Shown: positions 1 through 7,821, counted from the stretch's first letter. The stretch: 33,308 bases of DNA from Eubacteriales bacterium (GCA_030533415.1 JAUNJE010000031.1:1-33308); one strand, 5' to 3'. Numbers and translations are program-made. Notes: generated by a model from the sequence alone, not told the origin.

Positions 1-52
1 AAAATCCATTGCCAGCGATGGCGTGCGGGTTCAAGTCCCGCCACCGGCACCA
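1..52 (+). tRNA. tRNA-Leu, 3' part only
   Basis: The window opens inside a tRNA. The T-arm (GCGGGTTCAAGTCCCGC), the acceptor strand CACCGGC, discriminator A and an encoded CCA at 50-52 are all visible. The short CCAT/ATGG stem just before the T-arm is a long variable arm, so this is a class II tRNA. The acceptor strand would pair with GCCGGTG, typical of bacterial tRNA-Leu. The anticodon lies outside the window, so the isotype is inferred and Ser is not fully excluded. Confidence 0.8.
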
Positions 53-196
53 TAATTGATAAACACTTTAGATGCAGCTTGCAAAAAGTTGACGGCTAAA
101 GTGTTTTTCAATTATTATGCGCTGATTTATTGGCATAAAAGTATACGAATTTCCCATAATTTGTGAACATGATTTGCAACGTGAAAATTGATGCAA
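53..196 (-). repeat. tRNA-associated repeat, copy 1 (inverted, diverged)
   Basis: Read on the minus strand this segment aligns along its whole length with 1280-1421 and 17173-17316, roughly three quarters identical by eye. It starts directly after the CCA of tRNA-Leu, as the 17173 copy starts directly after the CCA of tRNA-Lys. It contains the tRNA terminator plus about 90 bp of AT-rich sequence, and ends exactly where the IS66 terminal repeat begins. Confidence 0.8.
61..108 (+). terminator. Terminator after tRNA-Leu
   Basis: Arms AAACACTTTAG (61-71) and CTAAAGTGTTT (96-106) pair, with an inner stem around AACTTTTTGC, and are followed by T residues. The same stem recurs at 1370-1410 and 17262-17305. 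Confidence 0.75.
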
Positions 197-235
197 GTAA
201 GCGTCAAATAGTCCCGTACCATAGGTTAGGAAAAC

Positions 236-265
236 CGGTCACCAAAGTTAGCGTGGTGACCGGTT
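236..265 (-). terminator. Hairpin terminator behind the IS66 transposase remnant
   Basis: ACCGGTCACC and GGTGACCGGT form a perfect stem, followed on the minus strand by TTTTCC. It lies right after the stop of the transposase remnant. Confidence 0.6.
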
Positions 266-1206
266 ATTTACACTGCGCTTGCACCCGAGGGTTCCAAGGC
301 AGACATTCTTCTATTGCGGCTCCCTCGGGAAGATTCTCCAGCAAATAGAGGAAATATCGGAAGGGTCGAAGATGATTTGCTTTTGCGGTTTCCACTAGAG
401 AGTAAATCGCCGCACTGGCATCCGCCCCATTGGGAGTATTGCAGAACAGCCAGTTCTTACGTCCTACCGCAAATGGCCGAACGGAACGCTCCGCCCGGTT
501 ATTGGACAGTTCCAGCCGCCCGTCCAGGAAAACATTCCCCAGCCACTTTTCCTGGTTTACGGCATAAGTCAACGCCGTGCCGAGCATGCTTTTCGTCACG
601 GGGTTCTTTTTTGTTCCCTCTTTGCCCACGCGAAGAAGCTCTCCGCGATCGGCTCCGATTTTTCCAGTCTCAGCTGATACCGCTGCCTGGAATCATGGCC
701 TTGGGAACACCGCTTTTCTTCATGGGGGTATTCTGCCCTGTCTTTTCACATTGGCGGCAGCTATACACCGTTTGAATATGCTCACGCACTTTATACTGCG
801 CCGGAATGTACACCAATTCCCGCCGCAGGACTTCCTGCCCACAGGGGTGCAGCGGCCCGCCGCACTCCGGACAGACCTGTTCCGCCCCGGGCAATTCATG
901 GAGGATTCTCTCCGTGGGAAGGCTGGAAAGGTCCAACTCCCGTTTCCCTTTCTGTTTCTTTTTTCGGTAGACCACAGTCTCCGTTTCCTCAGTGGAAGGC
1001 TCCGCGCTGGCTTCTGTCTCATTGAAAAAAGACATTTGGTCAAGCAGTTCCGAGGTTCGTTCGCTGCCCGCGCCAAAACGCCGCCCTTGCATGAGCCGAA
1101 GCTGCTGTGTCAGCCAGTCCACCTGATGCTGCAGGGCGGTGATCTCTTCTTCCTTTTTGTCCAGTAGTGCCTGCCACTCGGCAGGACTTTTCTCATTCAA
1201 TTTCAT
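264..1206 (-). pseudogene. IS66 transposase (TnpC), deleted and frameshifted
   Basis: The N-terminal part (670-1206) has the IS66 leucine-zipper region (about residues 15-45, KEEEITALQHQVDWLTQQLR), a basic linker and a zinc-binding domain with CPECGGPLHPCG and CRQCEK. The C-terminal part (264-629) has the conserved tail LSNNRAERSVRPFAVGRKNW. Intact IS66 TnpC proteins are about 500 residues; the DDE catalytic core between these parts is missing. A frameshift near 615-625 also separates the segment reading FFAWAKREQKR from the PVTKSMLGT frame. The translated pieces total about 300 residues. It is a dead remnant; the homology is clear from conserved blocks. Confidence 0.85.
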
Positions 1207-1279
1207 AGGAAAATGATACAGAAGATACTGAAACTCTCTTTACCATGGGGGACAACGTACGGGTCTATTTGACGCTTAC

Positions 1280-1421
1280 GCATCTATGGATGCAGTAAAA
1301 ATCGTGTTCACAAATTTGGATAAATTCGTATATTTTTATGCCGATAAATCGGCGCAAATAATTGAAAACACTTTAGAAGCCAACTTTTTGCCAGTTGCAT
1401 CTAAAGTGTTGTTCAAGTATG
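1280..1421 (+). repeat. Island-flanking direct repeat, left copy (copy 2)
   Basis: This is identical to 17173-17316 except for two single-A length differences and one C/T change. It begins flush against the IS66 terminal repeat and ends at GTATG, where the right copy continues into the tRNA-Lys CCA. It includes the hairpin AACACTTTAG/CTAAAGTGTT. A further partial copy, AACACTTTAGATGCAG, follows at about 1431-1446. Confidence 0.9.
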
Positions 1422-1610
1422 TGCTTCGCCAACACTTTAGATGCAGGCTTTCTTGGCGCGCAATCCTATGAATTTCTTTGAACAAGAAAATTTTGCTCGC
1501 ATGTTTCGATATTACTTTCTTTATCAGATTGTGAATTTTGTAGAATACCGTAGCCTGCCCTACTGTAATAAGTTTCTACCAGATTTCAAAATCTGTTTTG
1601 CGAATAACTC

Positions 1611-1640
1611 TTGACAATGTCTCTCAATTTACTATATATT
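1611..1640 (+). promoter_or_regulatory. Sigma-70-like promoter pointing into the protease gene
   Basis: TTGACA at 1611-1616, an 18-bp spacer and TATATT at 1635-1640. It points rightward, opposite to the gene ending at 1650, so any transcript would be antisense to that gene. There is no plus-strand gene downstream to explain it. Confidence 0.45.
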
Positions 1641-1649
1641 ACGCCCTAA

Positions 1650-2798
1650 TCAATCTTTTCCTTTATCAAACATTAAAGATAGTACTTCCATGTAGTCGTC
1701 CAAATAAACATCGATATTAGCTATTTTATTTACATGGTAGTATAACCGCTTACTATCGGTAAACATGACCATAATGTATTTTCCAAAATTAGAAAAATCT
1801 ATGCTTTGACTTGCTCTTATTTTTTCGATGTCTATAGTATTATTTGTCCTTTTATTTATTTCCTCCAATTCACCAATTGTTTTATTACATAAGTCGTATA
1901 CTGCCGCTTTTTTGCAAATGTCATTATTATATAATTCTGCTGTTAGAATCATCAACGCAAATATTTCGCGGTAAGTTATAGTTCCTTCTATGCCTGTCCC
2001 TTTGTCTCTGAAAGGTTGATATAGTATAGAATAAGGAAGCGTCATTGCAGTTATCAAAACATTTAGTGCCATGAGTTCAATTTCTTCTATAGTAAACTCA
2101 TTCAAGTATTCTTTGCAGCTAACAAGCCCTTGCAGTACAAGGGGAAACTCCTGAGCTAGCTTTTCTGATGCAAAGGTGTCAGCATCTATTTCATAGTCAC
2201 TGTTAGTATTATCACTTGCTTTCAATAAAGCAAATTTATTGTAATTATTCGAAATTTTTGCAATGTGACCTCTGACATGATGCCCAATCTCATGAAGGAC
2301 CAAAAAACGAAGGGCTGTCTCAGTTATCATATAGCTTAATACTCTTTCGTCCTTATACCCCAAGAGGCTATCATCGCTTCTTATTTCCAAAACACCTTCA
2401 TTGCCTATAAAAATCTTTTTAGGCTTAAATCTTTCCATTAGAAAATTGCTTTCGAATATTGAACCAATCATTAAATTGACATTATACTCGACTTCCGTTA
2501 TGCTTCCTATGTAAAGTCCTACGATCGGTATATTCTTTATGGAAGTGGCAATCGCATTTGTGCTACTATCATTTATAAGAATAAATTCCAAATCAGGTAA
2601 ATATTTCTTATCATTTTCATTTATGCCAAAAGGCAAGCTAAAATTATTTGGCTCATTTTCTCTATATTCATATCCGCTTACCCTTGTATCTGGCATAAAA
2701 ATGCATGGTTCAGTAACATCAATTAATTCGCCGTGCTTCTTTAAACAATCACTTATTTCAGAATCAGATAAAGTGACTTTTTCAGAAGATGAGCACAT
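1650..2798 (-). CDS. HEXXH zinc-metalloprotease-like protein
   Basis: A 382-residue protein of unknown role. The motif HEIGHH (about residues 169-174) sits in a hydrophobic helix (ALRFLVLHEIGHHVRGH). It is followed about 35 residues later by EIDAD (203-207), which fits the third zinc ligand of gluzincin-type peptidases such as the M48 or ImmA/IrrE-like groups. No signal peptide or clear membrane segment is visible, so it is probably cytosolic. The ATG chosen has AAAGG eight bases upstream; an in-frame GTG nine bases earlier lies on top of that site. The gene overlaps the stop of 2782-3387 by 17 bp, so the two are probably translated together. Its base composition is much more AT-rich than the rest of the window, suggesting separate acquisition. 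Family membership beyond a zinc peptidase fold is not claimed. Confidence 0.75.
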   Translation of the reverse strand: MCSSSEKVTLSDSEISDCLKKHGELIDVTEPCIFMPDTRVSGYEYRENEPNNFSLPFGINENDKKYLPDLEFILINDSSTNAIATSIKNIPIVGLYIGSITEVEYNVNLMIGSIFESNFLMERFKPKKIFIGNEGVLEIRSDDSLLGYKDERVLSYMITETALRFLVLHEIGHHVRGHIAKISNNYNKFALLKASDNTNSDYEIDADTFASEKLAQEFPLVLQGLVSCKEYLNEFTIEEIELMALNVLITAMTLPYSILYQPFRDKGTGIEGTITYREIFALMILTAELYNNDICKKAAVYDLCNKTIGELEEINKRTNNTIDIEKIRASQSIDFSNFGKYIMVMFTDSKRLYYHVNKIANIDVYLDDYMEVLSLMFDKGKD

Positions 2799-3387
2799 AC
2801 TTATCACCTTTTAATTTGATCACTTTTTTATTAATCATCGACTCTAAAGTCTTGTCAATCATTTCACTGTCTACCCATTTATTGCATGTTCCATCGTCAT
2901 TTAACTTTCCGCACTTCAAATTGTAATGAACAAAATTGCACTGACACGAATGCTTCAATTCATCTGAACTAAGAGCTTTTTCTTCCTTCAATTTATATGC
3001 GATACATTTTTCCATATCATCTAACTTTACTAAAGAATAATCCACACCAAGCATCGCCAATAAAAAGGAGGCAAATCCTTGCGAAACTGCTATGTCAAAT
3101 ATTAAACATATTAAAGCAAGCGTTGTATATTTTATATTTATATGGTATTTCTGATGGGCAAGCATAAGACCAAGCATGGCGGTACCATCAGAGCTTTTGT
3201 TCTTATCTTCAAATGAATCCGAAATATCCTCAACAAAACATTCATCATTTGATAGTAACGTTTTATTTTTATGTATTATACTGAACAACAAGTCAGCGTT
3301 TGCCTTATTATATGTAACACTTCCAATCATACAATTCTCAATTTGATTTGCTGTTCCCGTTTCTTTGAAATATTCGTTTGTTTTCAC
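2782..3387 (-). CDS. Cys-rich protein of unknown function, partner of the protease
   Basis: A 201-residue protein I do not recognise. The start is a GTG with GGGGG seven bases upstream; the longer frame back to 3447 has no good ribosome site. Around residues 88-115 there is a hydrophobic stretch (TTLALICLIFDIAVSQGFAS) that could be one membrane segment or a buried helix pair. A Cys/His cluster follows (CQCNFVHYNLKC, then C at DGTC), possibly metal-binding. The C-terminus (EMIDKTLESMINKKVIKLKG) resembles a winged-helix wing. It is first in a two-gene AT-rich operon with the HEXXH protein, so it may be a substrate, regulator or membrane partner of that enzyme; this is inference only. Confidence 0.7.
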   Translation of the reverse strand: MKTNEYFKETGTANQIENCMIGSVTYNKANADLLFSIIHKNKTLLSNDECFVEDISDSFEDKNKSSDGTAMLGLMLAHQKYHINIKYTTLALICLIFDIAVSQGFASFLLAMLGVDYSLVKLDDMEKCIAYKLKEEKALSSDELKHSCQCNFVHYNLKCGKLNDDGTCNKWVDSEMIDKTLESMINKKVIKLKGDKYVLIF

Positions 3388-3418
3388 ATAAATTCCCCCT
3401 GTAAATAAAGTAATAGCT

Positions 3419-3556
3419 ATAAATGAGTAAATCTGAATATTGCACAAATTTGTCCGTAAAGAGAAAACAAATTGGCTTGAATCAGAGGTACTTGCCTTTG
3501 GAGGAAGGAGAAAACACCTTGCTTTTTGTGCATATTGTGAATTTGCTCATTTATAA
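3419..3556 (-). repeat. Imperfect long inverted repeat in the protease-operon leader
   Basis: The segment at 3419-3447 (CTATAAATGAGTAAAT...TTGCAC) and the segment at 3528-3556 are imperfect reverse complements over 29 bases, about 20 matching, separated by 80 bases. Both arms lie in the expected 5' leader of the 3387 gene, between its promoter and start. It could fold into a long hairpin in RNA, or be the trace of a small mobile element. Confidence 0.5.
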
Positions 3557-3584
3557 ATTATATCATGCTTCCGCCAATAATCAA
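3557..3584 (-). promoter_or_regulatory. Promoter of the AT-rich protease operon
   Basis: On the minus strand: TTGATT (3579-3584), a 16-bp spacer and TATAAT (3557-3562). The spacer holds GGCGGAAGC, shared with the antitoxin promoter at 8227-8254, which has the same 16-bp spacing. Transcription would start near 3550 and give a leader of about 160 bases before the GTG at 3387. Confidence 0.6.
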
Positions 3585-3760
3585 GAACATAGTTTTGGTA
3601 TTTCCGTTTTTTCCTTCATCAGGCTGATTCTACCGGACCTCCGGTTAATCACTTTTCCCAATATATGCCGTGTATCCTCCAGTGAGAATTGCATCTTTAT
3701 TACTATCGCATGGAGACAATCCGCTTCTCCATGGATATCGGACAGAACATATTGGGGCAT
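3581..3760 (-). pseudogene. Serine/threonine phosphatase (metallophosphoesterase) N-terminal remnant
   Basis: A 59-codon open frame starts MPQYVLSDIHGEAD, the metal-binding DxH block of PPP-type phosphatases. The next expected block, GDxxDRG, is degraded to GKVINRR, losing the metal and phosphate ligands, and the frame then stops. Full enzymes of this type are about 200-250 residues. AAGGGAGC precedes the ATG. It lies 30 bp downstream of the DUF1016-like gene in the same direction. It is almost certainly non-functional as a phosphatase. Confidence 0.65.
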
Positions 3761-3789
3761 TGCCGTTTGCTCCCTTCGTTTGAACTGTA

Positions 3790-4332
3790 CTAGTATTTGT
3801 GCTTGTGAATCATATACCGGATTTTCCTCACAATGCCGAGTAGATTATGGGTGTTATCTGCAGTCACCTTATTTTGCTGTTTTTCACTATAACACACATC
3901 ATCCCCAATAGCGAGAACAATTTTCTCATGTGCATTGTCCGCAATGTTTTCAGTCAGCTCTACCTTGGACCAGCCAAACTGCTTCGCTGCCCGGAGATAC
4001 CATTCACGCAGTTCCCTGGGCAAGTCCGCTTCCATAATCACCACATTCTGTGTCCAGCCGATCTGCAACGCAAAAGTCAACAGAGCAGGATAGTTTTCAT
4101 AGGTACGGTAGAAATCCCGCATCCGGCGGACATTCCGGGGAGAGAAACCGTGAACATCCGGATAACGCTCAGTAAGGTACTTTGCCGCCGCGACAGCAGC
4201 ACCTTTTTCGGGGTGCTGGCTTACTGCCTTGCCAATGGCACAGTACAGCTCCATTTGCCCCATTTTAGATGCCATTGCATGATCAAGGGCGGCGTACATA
4301 TCCCTGTAATCGATGTTCTTTCGGATGTTCAT
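3790..4332 (-). CDS. DUF1016/YhcG N-terminal-domain protein
   Basis: 180 residues. The block FSPRNVRRMRDFYRTYENYP...ALQIGWTQNVVIMEADLPRELREWYLRAAKQFGWSK is the N-terminal (DUF1016_N) domain of YhcG-like proteins. In full-length members this domain is followed by a PDDEXK nuclease domain, which is absent here, so the gene is either a stand-alone form or a truncation. The last 30 residues (NKVTADNTHNLLGIVRKIRY) do not look like part of the family. The start ATG has GGAGGG six bases upstream; the longer frame lacks a ribosome site. It follows the ligase gene by 54 bp on the same strand, so it probably belongs to the Ku-ligase operon. Confidence 0.75.
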   Translation of the reverse strand: MNIRKNIDYRDMYAALDHAMASKMGQMELYCAIGKAVSQHPEKGAAVAAAKYLTERYPDVHGFSPRNVRRMRDFYRTYENYPALLTFALQIGWTQNVVIMEADLPRELREWYLRAAKQFGWSKVELTENIADNAHEKIVLAIGDDVCYSEKQQNKVTADNTHNLLGIVRKIRYMIHKHKY

Positions 4333-4386
4333 TTGTTTCCCTCCTGCATAATGATTTTGGGAGTGCTGGTAGTTCAGCACTCCCGT

Positions 4387-5325
4387 TTAATCTTCGAGAC
4401 ATTCCTTCGGCTGCTTGTTTGTCCTCAGCCCTTTGAACACGGGCTGGCGCAGGCTGCCGCTTTCGGTTTTCATCATATATTTTACGGTGCAGACCAGTTG
4501 GGGCTGCACCCATACCGCGTTTTCATTTCCATCCGGGACATTCATTGGTGGATAATTGATCTTTGGAAGATCCCGGATCTTTCGGAAGGACTCTCCGCCT
4601 ACTCCCAGAGTCACATGGCCTTTGTAGATGAGCTGCCCGTCCCGGTACTGTCCCAGAACAATACTGGTCATGTGATTCTCCTTTGGAATGTACCCGCAGA
4701 CCACATAATCGGAGTCCTTGAGATTCTTGCACTTGATCCAGTCCTTTGTCCGCTTATCAAAATAATACCGGCTGTCCTTCCGTTTCGCAACGATTCCCTC
4801 CAGATTTTGCTGCTCAGCCAATCGGTAAAAAGCAACGCCATGTCTTTCAATCGGACGGGATACTGCGAAACGGGCGGATTCTTCCCGGACAACACTTTCC
4901 AGCAGCTTCTTTCGCTCCGTCAGGGGCAGATCCGTCACCGGGTGATCTTCATAATACAGGATATCAAAGGCAGTGAAGCAGGCCGGGTGCCGCTGGGCTT
5001 CCAGCTCGATCTTCATGGGATTGGACATCATAGAGCGCTTCTGAATCAGGAAGAAGTCCGGCTTTCCCGCATGGATGACTGCCAGCTCCCCATCCAGAAT
5101 GCAGCGGCATTTGACCTGCTTGTGGATCTGGGACAGTTCCGGCACTTTGGGAAGCATTTTCATGTTCCGCTTGTTCCGAAGATCCGTCCCATCCCCATCC
5201 AGATAGGCAATACACCGCTCTCCATCCAGCTTCAGCTCATACAGATACTCATGGGAGTCAAAGGCTTCTCCTTCCACGCCGATCAGCATGGGTTTGATGT
5301 TCTTTTCCCGGAACAGGTCACCCAT
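4387..5325 (-). CDS. ligD: ATP-dependent DNA ligase, LigD ligase-domain type (NHEJ)
   Basis: 312 residues. It seals nicks and breaks with ATP; in bacteria this form works with Ku in non-homologous end joining. Nucleotidyltransferase motifs are in order: motif I ELKLDGER with catalytic Lys at 32, LDGEL at 78-82, FDILYYE at 120-126, motif IV LEGIVAKR at 175-182 and motif V WIKCK at 196-200, then an OB-fold region (VCGYIPKEN, VGGESFRKIRDL). It has only the ligase part; the polymerase and phosphoesterase domains of long LigD proteins are missing. The ATG overlaps the Ku stop by 8 bp, so it is translationally coupled to ku. No damage is seen. Confidence 0.92.
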   Translation of the reverse strand: MGDLFREKNIKPMLIGVEGEAFDSHEYLYELKLDGERCIAYLDGDGTDLRNKRNMKMLPKVPELSQIHKQVKCRCILDGELAVIHAGKPDFFLIQKRSMMSNPMKIELEAQRHPACFTAFDILYYEDHPVTDLPLTERKKLLESVVREESARFAVSRPIERHGVAFYRLAEQQNLEGIVAKRKDSRYYFDKRTKDWIKCKNLKDSDYVVCGYIPKENHMTSIVLGQYRDGQLIYKGHVTLGVGGESFRKIRDLPKINYPPMNVPDGNENAVWVQPQLVCTVKYMMKTESGSLRQPVFKGLRTNKQPKECLED

Positions 5326-6085
5326 CGGACCGCACCTTTGCGAGGCTCTGCTTCAGTGCCTCCATAATATCGATGACATTGACCTGAACGTTCTCCGCTG
5401 GGGTGGTGATCTCCCTGCCCTGGATCTTCTGCTGAATGATCTGCCACAGCTTGGATTTGTATTCATCCTTGTACTGCTCCGGACGGAAGGGCTGAACCAT
5501 AGCGCTGATAAGCGTTTTTGCCATGGTCAGCTCCGCGTCCTGGATTGCGGGAGGCGTCAGTTCCTTGGGTGCTTCCTTGACTTCCTCCGCGAAGAACAAG
5601 GTTTCAATCAAAATGCCGTCATCAGTGGGGATCAGGGCCAGCAGCTTTTCCCGGGTGCCCATGACCGTCTTGGCGATGGCCACCTTGTTTTCCTCCTTCA
5701 TAGCCCGGCGCAGCAGCTCAAAAGCCTTATCGCCGCCCTGCTCCGGGACGGCGTGATAGGTCTTATCGTAATAGATGGGGCGGATATCCTGCAGATCTGT
5801 GAAGTGGAGAATGTGGATGGTCTTGTCCTTTTCGGATTTGGCTTTTTCAAAGTCATCCTCCGTCATGGTCACAAACTTTCCCTTCTCATACTCAAAACCC
5901 TTGACAATATCCCCGGAGCCGATCTCCTTGCCGCATCCGGAACAGACTTTTTTATACTTCACCCGGCTGCCATCTTCCTTGCAAAGTTGGTTGAAGTGGA
6001 TATCATTGTCCTGGGTAGCCGTGTAAAGTCCCACCGGGATATGCACCATGCCAAAGGATATGGCGCCTCTGTGTGATACTGCCAT
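5318..6085 (-). CDS. ku: Ku protein (NHEJ DNA-end binding)
   Basis: 255 residues, the normal size for bacterial Ku, a homodimer that rings broken DNA ends and recruits the ligase. It starts MAVSHRGAISFGMVHIPVGLY and continues with FNQLCKEDGSRVKYKKVC and GCGKEI, which match the Ku core; later DKTYHAVPEQGGDKAFELLRRAM and the C-terminal helical part are also typical. The ATG used has GAGGTG six bases upstream; a GTG three codons earlier lies on the ribosome site itself. It is the first gene of the ku-ligase pair, with an 8-bp overlap. The frame is intact, in contrast to the broken methyltransferase just upstream. Confidence 0.93.
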   Translation of the reverse strand: MAVSHRGAISFGMVHIPVGLYTATQDNDIHFNQLCKEDGSRVKYKKVCSGCGKEIGSGDIVKGFEYEKGKFVTMTEDDFEKAKSEKDKTIHILHFTDLQDIRPIYYDKTYHAVPEQGGDKAFELLRRAMKEENKVAIAKTVMGTREKLLALIPTDDGILIETLFFAEEVKEAPKELTPPAIQDAELTMAKTLISAMVQPFRPEQYKDEYKSKLWQIIQQKIQGREITTPAENVQVNVIDIMEALKQSLAKVRSDG

Positions 6086-6138
6086 TTTGTACACCTCAAT
6101 TCTTTTTTGATAGTGTACCCAATTCTGTTTTTCTCATA

Positions 6139-7821
6139 TCAAGGCCAAGCCTTTTGGGGAAGAACTGTGACCACAATCATACATCGTTCCCGCCTCCTGC
6201 GGTTCTCCCGCAGCACCAGTGCGATCCCCCGCATAACGAACTCCACGCAAGGAATCGCCACACTGTTGCCCAGGGCTTTGTAACGGGCGGAATCAGAGGC
6301 GGATGAGATGTTTGTCCACCCGTCTGGGAACCCCTGCAAACGCTCGCACTCAAGGGGCGTCAGGCGGCGAATCAGGCTCGGGCCGTCCACGATACACTTG
6401 TCATCACTGACATACTGGTTGCTGATACCTTTATGGTCGGAGCGAACCAGTGTACCCACCATCTGCTGGTAGGGCTGGACTACCAGATCCGTGGCATCCT
6501 TATGCTGGCGGGCGCTTTCGGTACTGACCACATCATTCTCCTGAAACACATCCACCCGTTGGCGGCTGTAGACCGCGTGGTGGTCGGAGGTTGTAACGGT
6601 ATAGGCGATGTTCTCCTGACAGCCCAGTCCGTTGCCGCCGTTCTCCGGCTCCCGGTCAATGGTATTGCCAGAAATACAGTAGACATCCGGCATTTCTTCT
6701 ACAAGCGGAAGATTGTTCCCGCCAGTACCACCCCGGGCGGATAGTGTGGGTACAATATTATGGGGGCCGGTGTACCGGGCATCGATACCGTGATTCTCAT
6801 AGACAAGGGGCTGGTGGCTGTGCATCTGTGCCCGGAGGGTGCCGGTGATGTTTTCCGTGCAGTCCATAACCTGTCCGCCCTGGTCATTCAGGCACAGAAC
6901 ACTTGGAGATTCCTGCCCCGCGCCGCAGGCTACAAAGGTCTGCTGCTTCATTCCCGGGTTGACCCCCAGAGAGCCAGCCACATCGTGCAGATCCCGGACT
7001 TCATCCCGCTGATTGGCAGCAAACGCAGCCGCATGGAATCCTGCCGCTGGTTCACCGGGACAGTTCCTCAGCCCTGTCTGGATCTCAAGCGCCTGCCGGA
7101 GCTGGGGTGGTAATGGCTTGCCCCGCTCAGATGCCCGCCGCAGGATACCCTGGCACGCTTTCCTGGTCAAAAAGTATTTGGGGTGCGGATGTTCCTCCAA
7201 AATCTGCCACAAGATAGATCCTTTTGCGTCTCTGGGGGACACCCCAGTATTGGCTGTCCAGGACGCGCCACGCCAGGGAGAAAGAATCTCCCAATAGAAT
7301 TCGTCCAGCAGGTTCCCAGCGCCCGGTGTAAGGTCCAGGGACAGAAACGGAATCGAAACAAATTCGGAGGATCTCCTCGAGGACGATGCGGAAATCTTCC
7401 CCCTTGGGCGTTCCGCTGGAGAAGGCTCCTGGGACATTTTCCCAGACCATGTATCTTGGCCGAATAAACTGATTTGTTCTTCCCTGCAGTTTGTCAGCGT
7501 TTCTCATCTCCCTTACGATTCGTGTTTGTTCCATAAACAGGCCGGAGCGGGCACCAGCTAAGCCAGCGCGCGCCCCGGCCACAGACAGTCCTGGCAAGGA
7601 CTGCCCCCACAAATAATATCTACCGGCGGTAACTTTGCTCCGTCCAGTTTTGTGATGTCCCCCACATGGATCATGTCGGGGAACCGCAGCTTGGTCACTT
7701 CCATGGGGAAGGCTTCAATTTCGCTTGCCCACACCGGGCGGATGCCGTTTCGTACCGCCGCTAGGGGAAAGCCGCCAATCCCATCAAAGAGGCTGCCCAT
7801 GGTTAATTCATCGTTGGTGAT
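6139..7821 (-). pseudogene. DNA (cytosine-5) methyltransferase, two frameshifts
   Basis: Three consecutive frames together give one C5-methyltransferase. The N-terminal frame has motif I MGSLFDGIGGFPLAA and the catalytic PCQ motif (GGSPCQD). The middle frame (7127-7612) has ENVPGAF and QRRKRIYLVADF. The C-terminal frame (6139-7437) has the variable target-recognition region, then RRLTPLECERLQGFPDGW and RYKALGNSVAIPC. The frame is lost once near 7588, where one C seems missing after CAGGA, and again near 7150, where one extra T fits. The expected start codon near 7821 reads ATC, eight bases after GGAG; an ATG at 7800 lacks a ribosome site. As read it cannot make a full enzyme. Consensus error is possible but two separate shifts make decay more likely. 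Confidence 0.8.

Larger units (their letters stand above)
197..1279 (-). mobile_element. IS66-family insertion sequence, internally deleted remnant
   Basis: The element is bounded by GTAAGCGTCAAATAGTCCCG at 197 and its reverse complement ending at 1279, about 23 bp with one mismatch. GTAAGCG ends are characteristic of IS66. It is 1083 bp where full IS66 elements are about 2.5 kb. The accessory genes tnpA and tnpB are absent and the transposase lacks its middle. No 8-bp target duplication is seen: the left flank is TGATGCAA and the right flank is GCATCTAT. It cannot move by itself. Confidence 0.8.

Noticed and set aside
3847-5367. A 506-codon open frame on the plus strand
   Set aside because: It lies antisense to the ligase, whose motifs are complete on the other strand; it has no family-like motifs and no good ribosome site.
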